In this document: piece by piece, positions 5,674 to 13,890 of the stretch
Layout of the letters: each line of letters starts with the position of its first letter
Position numbering within the stretch: the stretch's first letter is position 1
DNA from: an uncultured Ruminococcus sp.
GTDB lineage: Bacteria; Bacillota; Clostridia; Oscillospirales; CAG-272
Length of the DNA stretch: 14,268 nucleotides
Assembly: GCA_902778985.1 (NCBI GenBank)
Contig: CACYZS010000025.1
Span: 1 to 14,268 of the forward strand
Direction: 5' to 3'
The notes under the pieces: model-generated
The model's database searches: none
What the model was told of the DNA's origin: nothing
The model's input: only the letters and a program-made list of their open reading frames with translations
Program-made: the position numbers and the translations under genes

Positions 5674-7743
5674 ATGCAAAAATCGCAAAACAAACCGCAA
5701 AAAATCTCGACGTTCGTTCGGAATATCGAACAACTGACGTTCGTGCGCGCCGTGCGCGGGGGACTTGTCAATATGATCCCCGTGCTGATCATCGGTGCGT
5801 TCGCGCTGGTGTTCCGTTTCCTGCCGATCGACGGCTACCGCCACTTTATTGAGACCTTTGCGGGCGGCGTGCTCGACAAGATCTTTCTCTACGTCAACAG
5901 CGCGACCTTCGGCGTCCTGTCCGTCTTTATGACCTACTCGATCAGCCGTTCGTACATGAAGGTCAAGGCGGATCCCGACACCGTCAACGGCGGCGCGGTC
6001 TTCGCCTCTCTGCTCGCGTTCTTTTTGCTCGCCGGGGCGTTCCTCGACGACTTCGGAAGCGTGCAACTCGGCGTCAAGTCCATGGTGCTCGCCATCGTCG
6101 CGGGTCTCGGGGCGTCTGCGCTTTATCTGAAAGCCGACCGCTTCTTCCGCCGCCGCAGGACCTACCTCTTCTCGCCCGGCGCCGACCGCGAGTTCAACCG
6201 GATGCTCGCGTCCTTCTTGCCGATCTTGGTCGTGGCGGTGACCTTCGGCGTCCTGAACACGCTGATCTTACATATTTCGCACGCGGAGTCGATCCACGCG
6301 CTCTATATCCGCGCGATGAACGCGCTCTTCTCCCCCGGCGGGGAGAACCCCGGCTTCTTCAAGGGCTTCTTCTTCGTTCTGGTGTCTTCGGTCCTCTGGT
6401 TCTTCGGCGTGCACGGTAGCGACGCGCTCGAGGGCGTGATGGACACCTACTTCAAGAACGGACTGGAAAACGGCGCGATCCTGAGCAAGGAGTTCTTCGA
6501 CTGCTTCGTCCTGATGGGCGGCTGCGGCACGACCATCTGTCTGCTCATCGCTCTGCTCGCCTTCTCGCGCAACCGCGCCCAATGGCGGCTCGGGCTGACG
6601 GCGGCGTTCCCGATGGTCTTCAACATCAACGAACTGATGGTCTTCGGGCTTCCGATCGTGTTCAACCCCATCATGCTGATCCCCTTCCTGACGGTGCCGC
6701 TCGCCTGCTATTCGGTGTCCTACCTCGCCGTCTATACCGGGATCGTTCCGCACATCGCGAACACGATCGACTGGACGACGCCGATCCTGCTCGGCGGCTA
6801 CAAGGCGTGCGGGATCCGCGGACTGCTTCTGCAACTGGTGCTGGTCCTGATCGGCGTCGCGATCTACTATCCGTTCGTGCGCCTGCTCGACCGTGAGTCG
6901 GAGCGCAACAGCCGCGAGCATTTCTCGATGTTCATGGACTTCTTCCGCGAACACGAACAGGATCTGCAGAACAAGCGCGTGACCGACCTCGACAACGTCT
7001 ACAGCGACGTGGCGAAATCGCTCTGCGCCGACCTGCGCGACGGGCTTTCCCGCCACATGACCCTCTACTATCAGCCGCAGTACCACTACGACGGTCGCTG
7101 CGTCGGCGTCGAAGCGCTGCTCCGCTGGAAACATCCGGTCCACGGGATCCTCTATCCGCCTCTGGTCATCAAACTGGCGACCGAGTCGAACATTCTCGCC
7201 CGCTTCGAGGAGGCGGTGATCGAAAAGGCGCTTTCCGAACGTCCCGCGATCCTTGCCAAGTTCGGTCCGGACGTTAAACTCTCGATCAACGTGACCGGCG
7301 GGACCATCGCCACCCCGCGCTTCATCCAGTTCTGCAGAAAACTGAACGAGCAGAGTCCCTTCAAGGGCAAGAACGTCTGTCTGGAAGTCACCGAGCAGAC
7401 CGCGCTCGATCTCGGGGACGGGACGCGCGAACAACTGAACGAACTGCGCAGAATGGGCTTGCTGCTCGCGATCGACGACTTCTCGATGGGGCAGACCTCG
7501 CTTCACTATCTGAAAGACAGCGTCTTCGACGTGATCAAGATCGACGGGTCGCTTGTCCGCGGGCTGAACACCAGCCAGAACTGTCGCGAGATCATCTCCT
7601 CGATCACCACGCTTTCGCGTTCGCTCTCGCTTCCCGTCATCGCAGAATTCGTCGAGACCGCCGAACAGCGCGAGATCCTGCACGAGATTGGCTGCGACAG
7701 TTACCAAGGATACCTCTACTCCCCCGCGGTTCCCGTAGAATAA
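5674..7743 (+). CDS. PTS EIIC-like membrane domain fused to EAL c-di-GMP phosphodiesterase
   Basis: A 689-residue fusion. Residues about 20-400 are a polytopic membrane domain with the hallmarks of lactose/cellobiose-type PTS EIIC: FFGVHGSDALEG (243-254), a glycine-rich MGGCGTTICLLIALL (281-295) and FNINELMVFGLPIVFNP (316-332). The usual NINEP motif reads NINEL, but the Glu (E320) is kept. A helical linker (about 401-455) leads to an EAL domain (about 456-688). EAL residues for metal and c-di-GMP are all present: E480 (EALLRW), N539, E571 (EVTE), D601-D602 (DDFS), K622 (KIDGS), E658 (AEFVET) and Q678 (QGY). It should hydrolyse c-di-GMP to pGpG. No EIIA or EIIB lies nearby, so the EIIC part may be a sugar sensor rather than a phosphotransfer transporter; that is inference. 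The start follows AAGGA (5661-5665) with an 8-nt spacer. Confidence 0.92.
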   Translation: MQKSQNKPQKISTFVRNIEQLTFVRAVRGGLVNMIPVLIIGAFALVFRFLPIDGYRHFIETFAGGVLDKIFLYVNSATFGVLSVFMTYSISRSYMKVKADPDTVNGGAVFASLLAFFLLAGAFLDDFGSVQLGVKSMVLAIVAGLGASALYLKADRFFRRRRTYLFSPGADREFNRMLASFLPILVVAVTFGVLNTLILHISHAESIHALYIRAMNALFSPGGENPGFFKGFFFVLVSSVLWFFGVHGSDALEGVMDTYFKNGLENGAILSKEFFDCFVLMGGCGTTICLLIALLAFSRNRAQWRLGLTAAFPMVFNINELMVFGLPIVFNPIMLIPFLTVPLACYSVSYLAVYTGIVPHIANTIDWTTPILLGGYKACGIRGLLLQLVLVLIGVAIYYPFVRLLDRESERNSREHFSMFMDFFREHEQDLQNKRVTDLDNVYSDVAKSLCADLRDGLSRHMTLYYQPQYHYDGRCVGVEALLRWKHPVHGILYPPLVIKLATESNILARFEEAVIEKALSERPAILAKFGPDVKLSINVTGGTIATPRFIQFCRKLNEQSPFKGKNVCLEVTEQTALDLGDGTREQLNELRRMGLLLAIDDFSMGQTSLHYLKDSVFDVIKIDGSLVRGLNTSQNCREIISSITTLSRSLSLPVIAEFVETAEQREILHEIGCDSYQGYLYSPAVPVE

Positions 7744-7814
7744 AGGGAAAATCGCAACCGCCCCCTGTCGTATTTCCGTAAATACCAAAAAACCGTACAA
7801 AGGAAAAATCGCTT

Positions 7815-9194
7815 ATGAACCGTTTGGCTACCGGGAGACGGAGGCGCCTCGGCGGTATGTCCGCCAAGGGCGTCGCTCTTCCGCTCGCATTCGTGATCGT
7901 GATCCTGCAGGTCGCGATCATCGTTCTCGTCGTCGCCGCCAATACCGGCAACGCGAAACTGTCGCGGATCATCAACGCTTACAGTGCGTACGAGTCCGAG
8001 GCGTCCGCGCTGGTCTCGGGCGCAAGCGTTCTGAACGGAACCTCGACGACCTACGTTAACCAACAGAATAAGGAGAACGTCGGACCCCTGATGGGGTACG
8101 TATCCGAGATCCGCAATCACCCCGAACGTCGCGCCGCGACCATCGCGGAGCACTTCGACGGCTACGCCGACGTCGGGACCGAGGCGAAACGCCATATCCG
8201 GCAGGCGGAAGAGGCGGCGCAGGGGATGTACGAGATCCAGATGCACGCGATCGCCCTGATGCTCTCCGCCCATCCCTCGTCGGATCCGGCGCTCACCGGG
8301 TTCGCGCTGCCGCCTCTGACCGAACAGGAAGAGGCGATGACCGCCGACGAAAAGGTCGAGCAGGCAGAGGCGCTCCTGAACGCTACGGCGTACACCGAGC
8401 GGATGGGAACGGTCTCGAACAACGTCACCAACTGCGTCGAGGCGCTCCGGGACGAAGCCGGAAAGAAGATCGAGCGGAGCACGAAGAACATCCGTGCGAT
8501 GCGGATCGCGCTTCTCGGTACGACCGTCGCTTTCTCGGTGCTCCTGATCTCGAGTTTCCTCGTCATCTTTTTCAAACTGATTTCTCCGCTCGACCGGTTC
8601 GTCCGCGGGATCGCCGCCGACCGCGCGCTCGACGAGAAGACCGGGCTTTACGAGGTCCGTCGGCTCGCCGACTCCTATAACGCCCTGCTCCGGCGGCGCG
8701 AATCGCTGGAAACGGTTCTGCGTTTCGCGGCGGAGACCGACCAACTGACCAACCTGCCCAACCGCTACCGCTTCGAGCAGTACTTCTACGAATCGGGCAA
8801 GAGCGGCTACTCGCTCGCCTTCCTGGTTTTCGACGTCAACCGACTGAAAGAGATCAACGACAAGAAGGGACACCTTGCCGGCGACGAACTGATCCGCAAC
8901 GCGGCGGAGTGCATCGGCGAGTGTTTCGGCGTGCCGGGCGAAAGCAACTGCTTCCGCATCGGGGGCGACGAGTTCGCCGCGATCGTCAAGCGCGTCACCC
9001 GCGCCGAGATGGAACGTCGGCTCGCGTGGTTCAACGAGCGGCAGAAGGAAATGAACATCAGCGTTGCCGTCGGGCTCGCGTTTGCCGAGGAGATCGGGGA
9101 CACCAACTTCCGCGATATGTTCCTCACCGCCGACCGGAGTATGTATTCCGACAAGATGCGGGCGCACAGCGAGAAAAGAGTTTCCGGCGACTGA
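7815..9194 (+). CDS. Membrane-anchored GGDEF diguanylate cyclase
   Basis: A 459-residue protein. A basic N-terminus precedes membrane segment 1 (about 20-42). A mainly helical extracytoplasmic region of about 185 residues follows, matching no sensor family I can name. Membrane segment 2 is about 229-255 and a short HAMP-like linker starts at ISPLDRFV. The GGDEF domain starts at DQLTNLPNRYRFE (309-321). It keeps the metal Asp (D340 in FDVNRLKEIND) and an intact GGDEF at 383-387. The inhibitory RxxD I-site is missing: the corresponding residues are PGES. It should make c-di-GMP from two GTP without that product feedback. It begins 71 bp after the EAL gene with AAAGGA before the ATG and no separate promoter, so the two are probably co-transcribed and antagonistic. 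A weak 6-bp hairpin (7770-7785) lies in the gap. Confidence 0.92.
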   Translation: MNRLATGRRRRLGGMSAKGVALPLAFVIVILQVAIIVLVVAANTGNAKLSRIINAYSAYESEASALVSGASVLNGTSTTYVNQQNKENVGPLMGYVSEIRNHPERRAATIAEHFDGYADVGTEAKRHIRQAEEAAQGMYEIQMHAIALMLSAHPSSDPALTGFALPPLTEQEEAMTADEKVEQAEALLNATAYTERMGTVSNNVTNCVEALRDEAGKKIERSTKNIRAMRIALLGTTVAFSVLLISSFLVIFFKLISPLDRFVRGIAADRALDEKTGLYEVRRLADSYNALLRRRESLETVLRFAAETDQLTNLPNRYRFEQYFYESGKSGYSLAFLVFDVNRLKEINDKKGHLAGDELIRNAAECIGECFGVPGESNCFRIGGDEFAAIVKRVTRAEMERRLAWFNERQKEMNISVAVGLAFAEEIGDTNFRDMFLTADRSMYSDKMRAHSEKRVSGD

Positions 9195-9212
9195 ACCTGA
9201 AAAAGGGAAGAC

Positions 9213-9245
9213 GGGACGGGCGATTTGCCCGTTCCGCTCTTTTTC
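9213..9245 (+). terminator. Terminator of the c-di-GMP module
   Basis: The stem GGGACGGGC / GCCCGTTCC (9213-9221 and 9227-9235, one G-T pair, loop GATTT) is followed by GCTCTTTTTC. It begins 18 bp after the GGDEF stop codon. Confidence 0.8.
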
Positions 9246-9271
9246 GTTTCCCTTTCCCCGGGGCTTCCAAC

Positions 9272-9300
9272 TTGACTTTTTCGCGCACGCGTGCTATAAT
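9272..9300 (+). promoter_or_regulatory. Promoter of trkA-trkH
   Basis: TTGACT (9272-9277) and a perfect TATAAT (9295-9300) are 17 bp apart, with TGC before the -10 (extended -10). The expected start point is near 9307, giving a leader of about 40 nt. Confidence 0.88.
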
Positions 9301-9306
9301 GCTACA

Positions 9307-9342
9307 ATGAAAGAATATTTCTTTTCTGTTAGGGAGAACTGA
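9307..9342 (+). CDS. Possible 11-residue upstream ORF before trkA
   Basis: ATG at 9307 opens a frame reading MKEYFFSVREN and ending at TGA 9340-9342, 4 bp before the trkA start codon. The ATG lies 7 bp after the -10 box, so it falls at the predicted +1 and would be leaderless. The trkA ribosome site (AGGGAG, 9331-9336) is inside its last codons. It has no Shine-Dalgarno of its own and may be chance. Confidence 0.15.
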   Translation: MKEYFFSVREN

Positions 9343-9346
9343 CGTA

Positions 9347-10708
9347 ATGAAAATCCTGGTTGCCGGTAACGGCAAAGTAGGCGAGACGCTGACCAAGGAA
9401 CTGGCGGACGAGGGACACGATCTGATTCTGATCGACCGTGACGCCGCGATTCTGGAAGCGACGGCGGGCAAGTACGACGTGATGACGCTGCAGGGCAACT
9501 GCGCCTCGATGGAGACGCTGCGCGATGCGGGCGTCGGATCCGCCGATCTGCTCATCGCCTCGACGGGTTCCGACGAACTCAACCTGCTGACCTGCCTGAC
9601 CGCTCACTCCATGAACGGAAAACTGCATACCATCGCCCGCATCCACAACCCCGAATACATGGGGCAGGTCTACGAGATGCGGGACCGGTTCGGACTTTCC
9701 ATGACCTTCAATCCCGAACGGCAGACCGCCGTCGAGATCGACCGTCTTCTGAAATTTCCGGGCTTTCTGAAGCGCGATACCTTCGCGCACGGACGGCTCG
9801 AGATCGTCGAACTCAAAATCGACGGGCAGAGCAAACTGTGCGATCAGCCTCTGTCCAATCTGCCCGGACTGATCAACTGCCGCGCGCTGATCTGCGCGGT
9901 TTTGCGCGAGGGCGTGACCTACACGCCGAACAGCGGGCAGTTTACTCTGAAAGAGGGCGACCGGATCTTCGTTACCGCTTCCTCGGACGACCTGTCCACG
10001 CTGCTCCGCAACCTCGGGATCGTGACGCACAAAGTCAAGCGCGTGATGCTGGTCGGCGGCGGGACCGTCAGTTACTATCTGGCGGAGATGCTGCTTGCCC
10101 GTCACGTCTCGGTCTCGATCGTCGAGCGCGATCCCGCCCAGGCGCGCCACCTCTCGGAAGTATTGCCGGGCGCCGACGTCATTCTCGGCGACGCGTCGCG
10201 TCAGACGCTGCTCGACAGCGAGGGGATCGCCGATACCGACGCGGTCGTGTCGCTTACCGGGCTTGACGAGTTGAACGTTCTGGTTTCGCTCTACGCCAAC
10301 CGGCGCGGGATCCCGCAGACCATCACCAAACTCGGGCGTATGGAAGATACCAGCATGATCGAGAACCTTCCGGTCGGCAGTATCGTTTCGCCCCGCAAAC
10401 TGAGTTGTAACAACATCGTCCGCTACGTCCGCGCCATGCAGAACCAGACCGGCGCCGCCGTCGCCGTCCACCACATCGCGGACGGGCAGGCGGAAGCGAT
10501 CGAGTTCCACCTTGACGGCTCCGCAGCGAACACCGACGTCCCGCTGAAGAACCTGTCCCTGAAACAGAACGTCCTGATCGCCGGGATCCTGCGCGGCAGC
10601 GAGGTCATTATCCCCGGCGGTAACACGACCTTCCGCGCGGGCGATACCGTCGTGATCGTGGTCAGCGGCGACACCGTGCTTCTTCGGTTCAACGACATTT
10701 TCGAGTGA
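9347..10708 (+). CDS. trkA: Trk potassium uptake regulatory subunit TrkA
   Basis: A 453-residue peripheral membrane protein that binds nucleotide and gates the TrkH potassium channel. It is built as a tandem repeat of RCK modules. The first RCK_N (1 to about 130) has GNGKVG (7-12) and D30 at the end of the second strand. An RCK_C domain follows at about 145-225. The second RCK_N (about 230-355) has GGGTVS (237-242) and E260, and a second RCK_C runs to the end. This is the full-length bacterial TrkA arrangement rather than the short single-RCK KtrA. In the second nucleotide motif the last Gly is Ser, so that site may bind differently. The start follows AGGGAG. It is co-transcribed with trkH, whose start is 12 bp after this stop. 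Confidence 0.95.
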   Translation: MKILVAGNGKVGETLTKELADEGHDLILIDRDAAILEATAGKYDVMTLQGNCASMETLRDAGVGSADLLIASTGSDELNLLTCLTAHSMNGKLHTIARIHNPEYMGQVYEMRDRFGLSMTFNPERQTAVEIDRLLKFPGFLKRDTFAHGRLEIVELKIDGQSKLCDQPLSNLPGLINCRALICAVLREGVTYTPNSGQFTLKEGDRIFVTASSDDLSTLLRNLGIVTHKVKRVMLVGGGTVSYYLAEMLLARHVSVSIVERDPAQARHLSEVLPGADVILGDASRQTLLDSEGIADTDAVVSLTGLDELNVLVSLYANRRGIPQTITKLGRMEDTSMIENLPVGSIVSPRKLSCNNIVRYVRAMQNQTGAAVAVHHIADGQAEAIEFHLDGSAANTDVPLKNLSLKQNVLIAGILRGSEVIIPGGNTTFRAGDTVVIVVSGDTVLLRFNDIFE

Positions 10709-10720
10709 CGGAGGGCGCGT

Positions 10721-12199
10721 ATGAACTATAAGATGCTCGGACGTTTCATCTCGATGATCTTGGCGATCGAGACCGCGTCCATGATCCCCGCCCTGCTGAT
10801 CTCGCTCTTCTGCCGCGAGAGCCGCCCGGTGATCGGGTTCCTCGTCGCGATGGCGGCGGCGGGCGTCGCTTCGGCGCTCCTCTACCTGCTTACCCGCGGC
10901 GCCGGGACCGACTTTTACGCCCGCGAGGGTATGGTCTGCGTCGGCGTCAGTTGGATCGCTCTTTGCCTCTTCGGCTGTATCCCGTTCGTCGTTTCGGGCG
11001 CGATCCCGCACTTCATCGACGCGCTCTTCGAGACGGTGTCGGGCTTTACCACCACCGGTTCGACCATCGTGCCCAGTCCGTCGTCGCTCCCGAAAGGGAT
11101 CCTCTACTGGCGTAGTTTCAGCCACTGGTTGGGCGGTATGGGCGTTCTGGTCTTTCTGCTCGCTCTGGTCCCGGTCAGCGGACGCAACGAGGGCTACACG
11201 CTCCACATTCTCCGCGCCGAGAGTTCCGGCCCTTCGGTCGGTAAACTGGTGCCAAAAATGCGCCAGACCGCGACGGTGCTTTACCTGACCTATATCGCGC
11301 TGACCATCCTGAACTTCATCTTCCTGCTTTGCGGGGGGATGTCCCCCTTCGACTCGGTCTGTACCGCGTTCGGCACCGCCGGCACCGGGGGTTTCGGGAC
11401 GAAAGACACCAGCATCATGGATTTCAGCCCCTATATCCAGATCGTCTGCACCGTCTTCATGTTCCTCTTCGGCATCAACTTCTCGATGTACTACCTGATC
11501 CTGCTCAAGCGCGTGCGCTCGGTCTTCCGTGACGAGGAACTCCGCTTCTACGTTCTGACCGTGTTCGGCAGCGCGGGGCTGATCATCTGGAACCTGCTCC
11601 GCAACAACGTCTACGGCATCGGCGATTCGATCCGTCACGCCTTCTTCCAGGTCGTGTCGATCATCACCACGACGGGCTTTTCAACAGCCAACTTTGAAAA
11701 CGATTGGCCCGCCTTCTCGCAGGCGATTCTGGTGATTTTGATGGCGGTGGGCGCCTGCGCCGGAAGCACCGGCGGCGGGCTCAAATGCTCGCGCGTCATC
11801 ATGCTCTTCAAGATCATGAAGCGCAACGTCGGCGAAGTGATGCACCCGCAGAAGGTCAAGACCGTGCGGCTTTCGGGCAAACCCGTCCCCGAAAAGATCC
11901 TCGCCAACACCAACGCCTACTTCGCCGCCTACATCCTTCTGATGGTGGCAAGTTTCTTCCTCGTCTCGTTCGACAGTTTCCTGCTCGGCAGTCCCTTCGG
12001 CTTCACCGAGAACTCGACCGCCGTCCTCTCCTGCTTCAACAACATCGGACCGGGTCTTGGCAAGATCGGACCGTCGTCCAACTTCTCGCAGTTCGGGATC
12101 CTCTCGAAGTGCGTGCTGATTATGGATATGTTGGCGGGACGTCTGGAGATCTTCCCGATCATCGTCCTGTTCAGCCGCAAATCGTGGCAGAGGGGATAA
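10721..12199 (+). CDS. trkH: Trk/Ktr potassium uptake membrane subunit TrkH
   Basis: A 492-residue integral membrane potassium channel subunit. All four selectivity-filter loops are present: SGFTTTGST (107-115), FGTAGTGGFGT (217-227), SIITTTGFST (313-322) and CFNNIGPGLG (438-447). The conserved SGRNEGYTLHILRAESSGP segment (153-171) and the GACAGSTGGGLKCSR motif (344-358) are family hallmarks. Length and topology fit TrkH rather than a fragment. The start is preceded by GGAGGG and the gene is cotranscribed with trkA. No second K+ channel or Kdp gene is seen. Confidence 0.95.
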   Translation: MNYKMLGRFISMILAIETASMIPALLISLFCRESRPVIGFLVAMAAAGVASALLYLLTRGAGTDFYAREGMVCVGVSWIALCLFGCIPFVVSGAIPHFIDALFETVSGFTTTGSTIVPSPSSLPKGILYWRSFSHWLGGMGVLVFLLALVPVSGRNEGYTLHILRAESSGPSVGKLVPKMRQTATVLYLTYIALTILNFIFLLCGGMSPFDSVCTAFGTAGTGGFGTKDTSIMDFSPYIQIVCTVFMFLFGINFSMYYLILLKRVRSVFRDEELRFYVLTVFGSAGLIIWNLLRNNVYGIGDSIRHAFFQVVSIITTTGFSTANFENDWPAFSQAILVILMAVGACAGSTGGGLKCSRVIMLFKIMKRNVGEVMHPQKVKTVRLSGKPVPEKILANTNAYFAAYILLMVASFFLVSFDSFLLGSPFGFTENSTAVLSCFNNIGPGLGKIGPSSNFSQFGILSKCVLIMDMLAGRLEIFPIIVLFSRKSWQRG

Positions 12200-12240
12200 A
12201 AGCGCATTCGGCACAGACCGGAAAACACAAATGCAAAAAA

Positions 12241-12274
12241 AGAAGAAAACCGCCCCGTGGGGCGGTTTTCTTCT
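12241..12274. terminator. Bidirectional terminator between trkH and proS
   Basis: A perfect 15-bp stem (12241-12255 with 12260-12274, loop CGTG) holds both a CCGCCC/GGGCGG core and A/T-rich arms. On the plus strand the U-rich arm ends in TTTTCTTCT. On the minus strand the run of A at 12234-12241 gives a longer U-tract, so it ends proS well too. The remaining bases up to the proS stop (12275-12378) hold no gene I can support, only a minor CCGCA/TGCGG hairpin. Confidence 0.85.
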
Positions 12275-12378
12275 GTAACCGCAGGTTGCTTGCGGGATTA
12301 TCAAATGAAGTGAAAAGTACCGACGAACTTCGTTCTGAATCCTTTCTTTTCCGGTCCGGGGCGTCCGCGTGCCGTCGA

Positions 12379-13161
12379 TCAATACTGTCTGCCCCAGATA
12401 ACGAGGTGCTTCGCCGGTTTGCCGCAGCAAACGCACACGTCGGACAGGTGATCTTCGATGAAGGGGATGCACCGCGACTTGACGCCGCCGGTCTCGTCCT
12501 TGATCTTGTCTTCGCAGGCGGAGTCGCCGCACCACATGGCGCGGATGTAGCCGGGTTTGTTGGCGGCGATGTCGAGGAACTCGTCGTAGGAGCGCGCGTC
12601 GTAGGTCTTTTCGGTGCGGTTCTGCAGCGCCCGCTGATAGAGTTCGTCGTGGACCTGCTGCAGCATCTTTTCGACCGCGTCTTCGATCCCGTCGAGCGAG
12701 ACGAAGGACTTTTCGCGGGTGACGCGGCTGACCAGGACGCAGGAGTTGTTCTCGATGTCGCGGGGACCGATCTCGAGACGGACCGGCACGCCCTTCATCT
12801 CGTACTCCGAGAACTTCCAACCCGTCGAATTGTCGCTGGCGTCGAGTTTGACGCGGATATTCTTTGCCGCGAGTTTGGCGCGGATCTCTTCGGCTTTCTC
12901 AAGCACGCCGGGTTTGTGCTGCGCGACCGGGACGATCACGACCTGGATCGGGGCGACGCGGGGCGGCAGGATCAGTCCGCTGTTGTCGCCGTGCGTCATA
13001 ATGATCGCGCCGATCGAGCGGGTGGACACGCCCCAGGACGTCTGGTGCGGGTACTGCTGCGTGTTGTCGCGGGCGGTGAAGGTGATCCCGAAGGCTTCGC
13101 AGAAGCCCGTGCCGAAATAGTGGCTGGTGCCGCCCTGCAGCGCGACGCCGTTGTGCATCAT
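12379..13161 (-). CDS. proS: Prolyl-tRNA synthetase, C-terminal part (after in-frame stop)
   Basis: This is the second piece of proS, in the same frame as the piece ending at 13201. It is open from 13200; the first ATG is at 13161 (codon 221 of the full gene). It carries the HYFG segment of the catalytic core ([11 protein letters not shown]), class II motif 3 ([11 protein letters not shown], 264-274 in full-gene numbering), the anticodon-binding domain ([12 protein letters not shown] onward) and a C-terminal Cys-rich zinc-type domain ([20 protein letters not shown]) ending VIWGRQY. That ending and the overall 480 codons mark the archaeal/eukaryote-like ProRS form found in many Clostridia. A weak GGAG lies about 18 nt before the ATG at 13161, so independent translation is not well supported. 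The product alone lacks motif 2. Confidence 0.85.
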   Translation of the reverse strand: MMHNGVALQGGTSHYFGTGFCEAFGITFTARDNTQQYPHQTSWGVSTRSIGAIIMTHGDNSGLILPPRVAPIQVVIVPVAQHKPGVLEKAEEIRAKLAAKNIRVKLDASDNSTGWKFSEYEMKGVPVRLEIGPRDIENNSCVLVSRVTREKSFVSLDGIEDAVEKMLQQVHDELYQRALQNRTEKTYDARSYDEFLDIAANKPGYIRAMWCGDSACEDKIKDETGGVKSRCIPFIEDHLSDVCVCCGKPAKHLVIWGRQY

Positions 13162-13200
13162 GGGTTCAATGGTGTAGGTCTCCTCGGCGCCGGCGAACTT

Positions 13201-13203
13201 TTA
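13201..13203 (-). other. In-frame TAA stop inside proS
   Basis: Codon 207 reads TAA in the context AAG-TAA-AAG-TTC, between GRKTEK and [13 protein letters not shown]. Homologues normally have Glu here (TEKEKFAGA). One G-to-T change in GAA would produce it. There is no frameshift and reading continues in frame for 273 more codons. TAA also ends seven other genes here, so the code is not reassigned. Confidence 0.9.
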
Positions 13204-13821
13204 CTTCTCGGTCTTGCGCCCGGTGTAGGCGGGGATCGCGAGCGCCTCGGCGTAGAAGTCCTCGTAGACCTTCAGCATCCGGAGCGTCTCTTCACGCGCC
13301 TCTTGTTCGGTCTCGTGCATGGTGTGCCCTTCCTGCCAGAGGAATTCCGAGGTGCGCAGGAAAGGACGCGTGGTCTTCTCCCACCGGACGACGTTCGCCC
13401 ACTGGTTATACAGTTTCGGCAGGTCGCGGTAGGACTGGATGATGTTTTTATAATGCTCGCAGAAGAGCGTCTCGGACGTCGGGCGGACGCAGAGCCGTTC
13501 GGACAGTTGGTTCTGTCCGCCGACCGTCACCCACGCGCACTCGGGCGCAAACCCGGCGACGTGATCCTTCTCCTTCTGGAGAAGCGATTCGGGAATGAAC
13601 ATCGGCATATAGACGTTCTCGTGTCCGAGCGCCTTAAAACGCGCGTCGAGGTCGTGCTGGATGTTCTCCCAGATCGCGTAACCGTAGGGGCGAATGACCA
13701 TGCACCCCTTCACGCCGGAATAGTCGACCAACTCCGCCTTTTTCACGACGTCGGTATACCACTGCCCGAAATCTTCCTCCATCGGGGTGATCTGTTCTAC
13801 GAATTTCGTGTCGTTTGCCAT
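13201..13821 (-). CDS. proS: Prolyl-tRNA synthetase, N-terminal part (truncated by in-frame TAA)
   Basis: 206 residues of a class II aminoacyl-tRNA synthetase that charges tRNA-Pro. It contains the motif 1 region ([18 protein letters not shown], 38-55), the ATP/proline loop RPTSET (113-118) and motif 2 ([16 protein letters not shown], 152-167). It stops at TAA 13201-13203. With codon 207 read through, the gene is 480 codons (12379-13821), the normal length for the short ProRS type without an editing insertion. The start at 13821 follows GGAGA with a 7-nt spacer and an ideal promoter. proS is normally essential and single-copy, so the stop is more likely a sequence error, a strain variant or suppressed than a dead gene. 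As written, the product lacks motif 3 and the anticodon domain. Confidence 0.9.
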   Translation of the reverse strand: MANDTKFVEQITPMEEDFGQWYTDVVKKAELVDYSGVKGCMVIRPYGYAIWENIQHDLDARFKALGHENVYMPMFIPESLLQKEKDHVAGFAPECAWVTVGGQNQLSERLCVRPTSETLFCEHYKNIIQSYRDLPKLYNQWANVVRWEKTTRPFLRTSEFLWQEGHTMHETEQEAREETLRMLKVYEDFYAEALAIPAYTGRKTEK

Positions 13822-13860
13822 CTTTTATCTCCGTGTACGGGCAAGCCGTTATTTCAGTCT

Positions 13861-13889
13861 ATTATATACCTCTTTATCCCCTCTGTCAA
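13861..13889 (-). promoter_or_regulatory. Promoter of proS
   Basis: On the minus strand a perfect TTGACA (13884-13889) and a perfect TATAAT (13861-13866) are spaced by 17 bp. Transcription should start near 13854, about 33 nt before the initiation codon. A fully consensus promoter argues that the gene is still strongly expressed. I see no T-box leader: the leader is far too short. Confidence 0.92.
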
Positions 13890-13890
13890 G

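Noticed and set aside
9329..11638. Long minus-strand open frame opposite trkA and trkH
   Set aside because: Both plus-strand genes are unmistakable. The antisense frame has shadow composition and runs through the trkA promoter-proximal region.
13201..13203. Stop-codon reassignment or programmed recoding as the reason for TAA in proS
   Set aside because: TAA is the normal terminator of both feoA genes, feoB, the Cys-rich gene, the EAL gene, trkH and the dtxR-like gene here. No recoding structure is evident after the stop.
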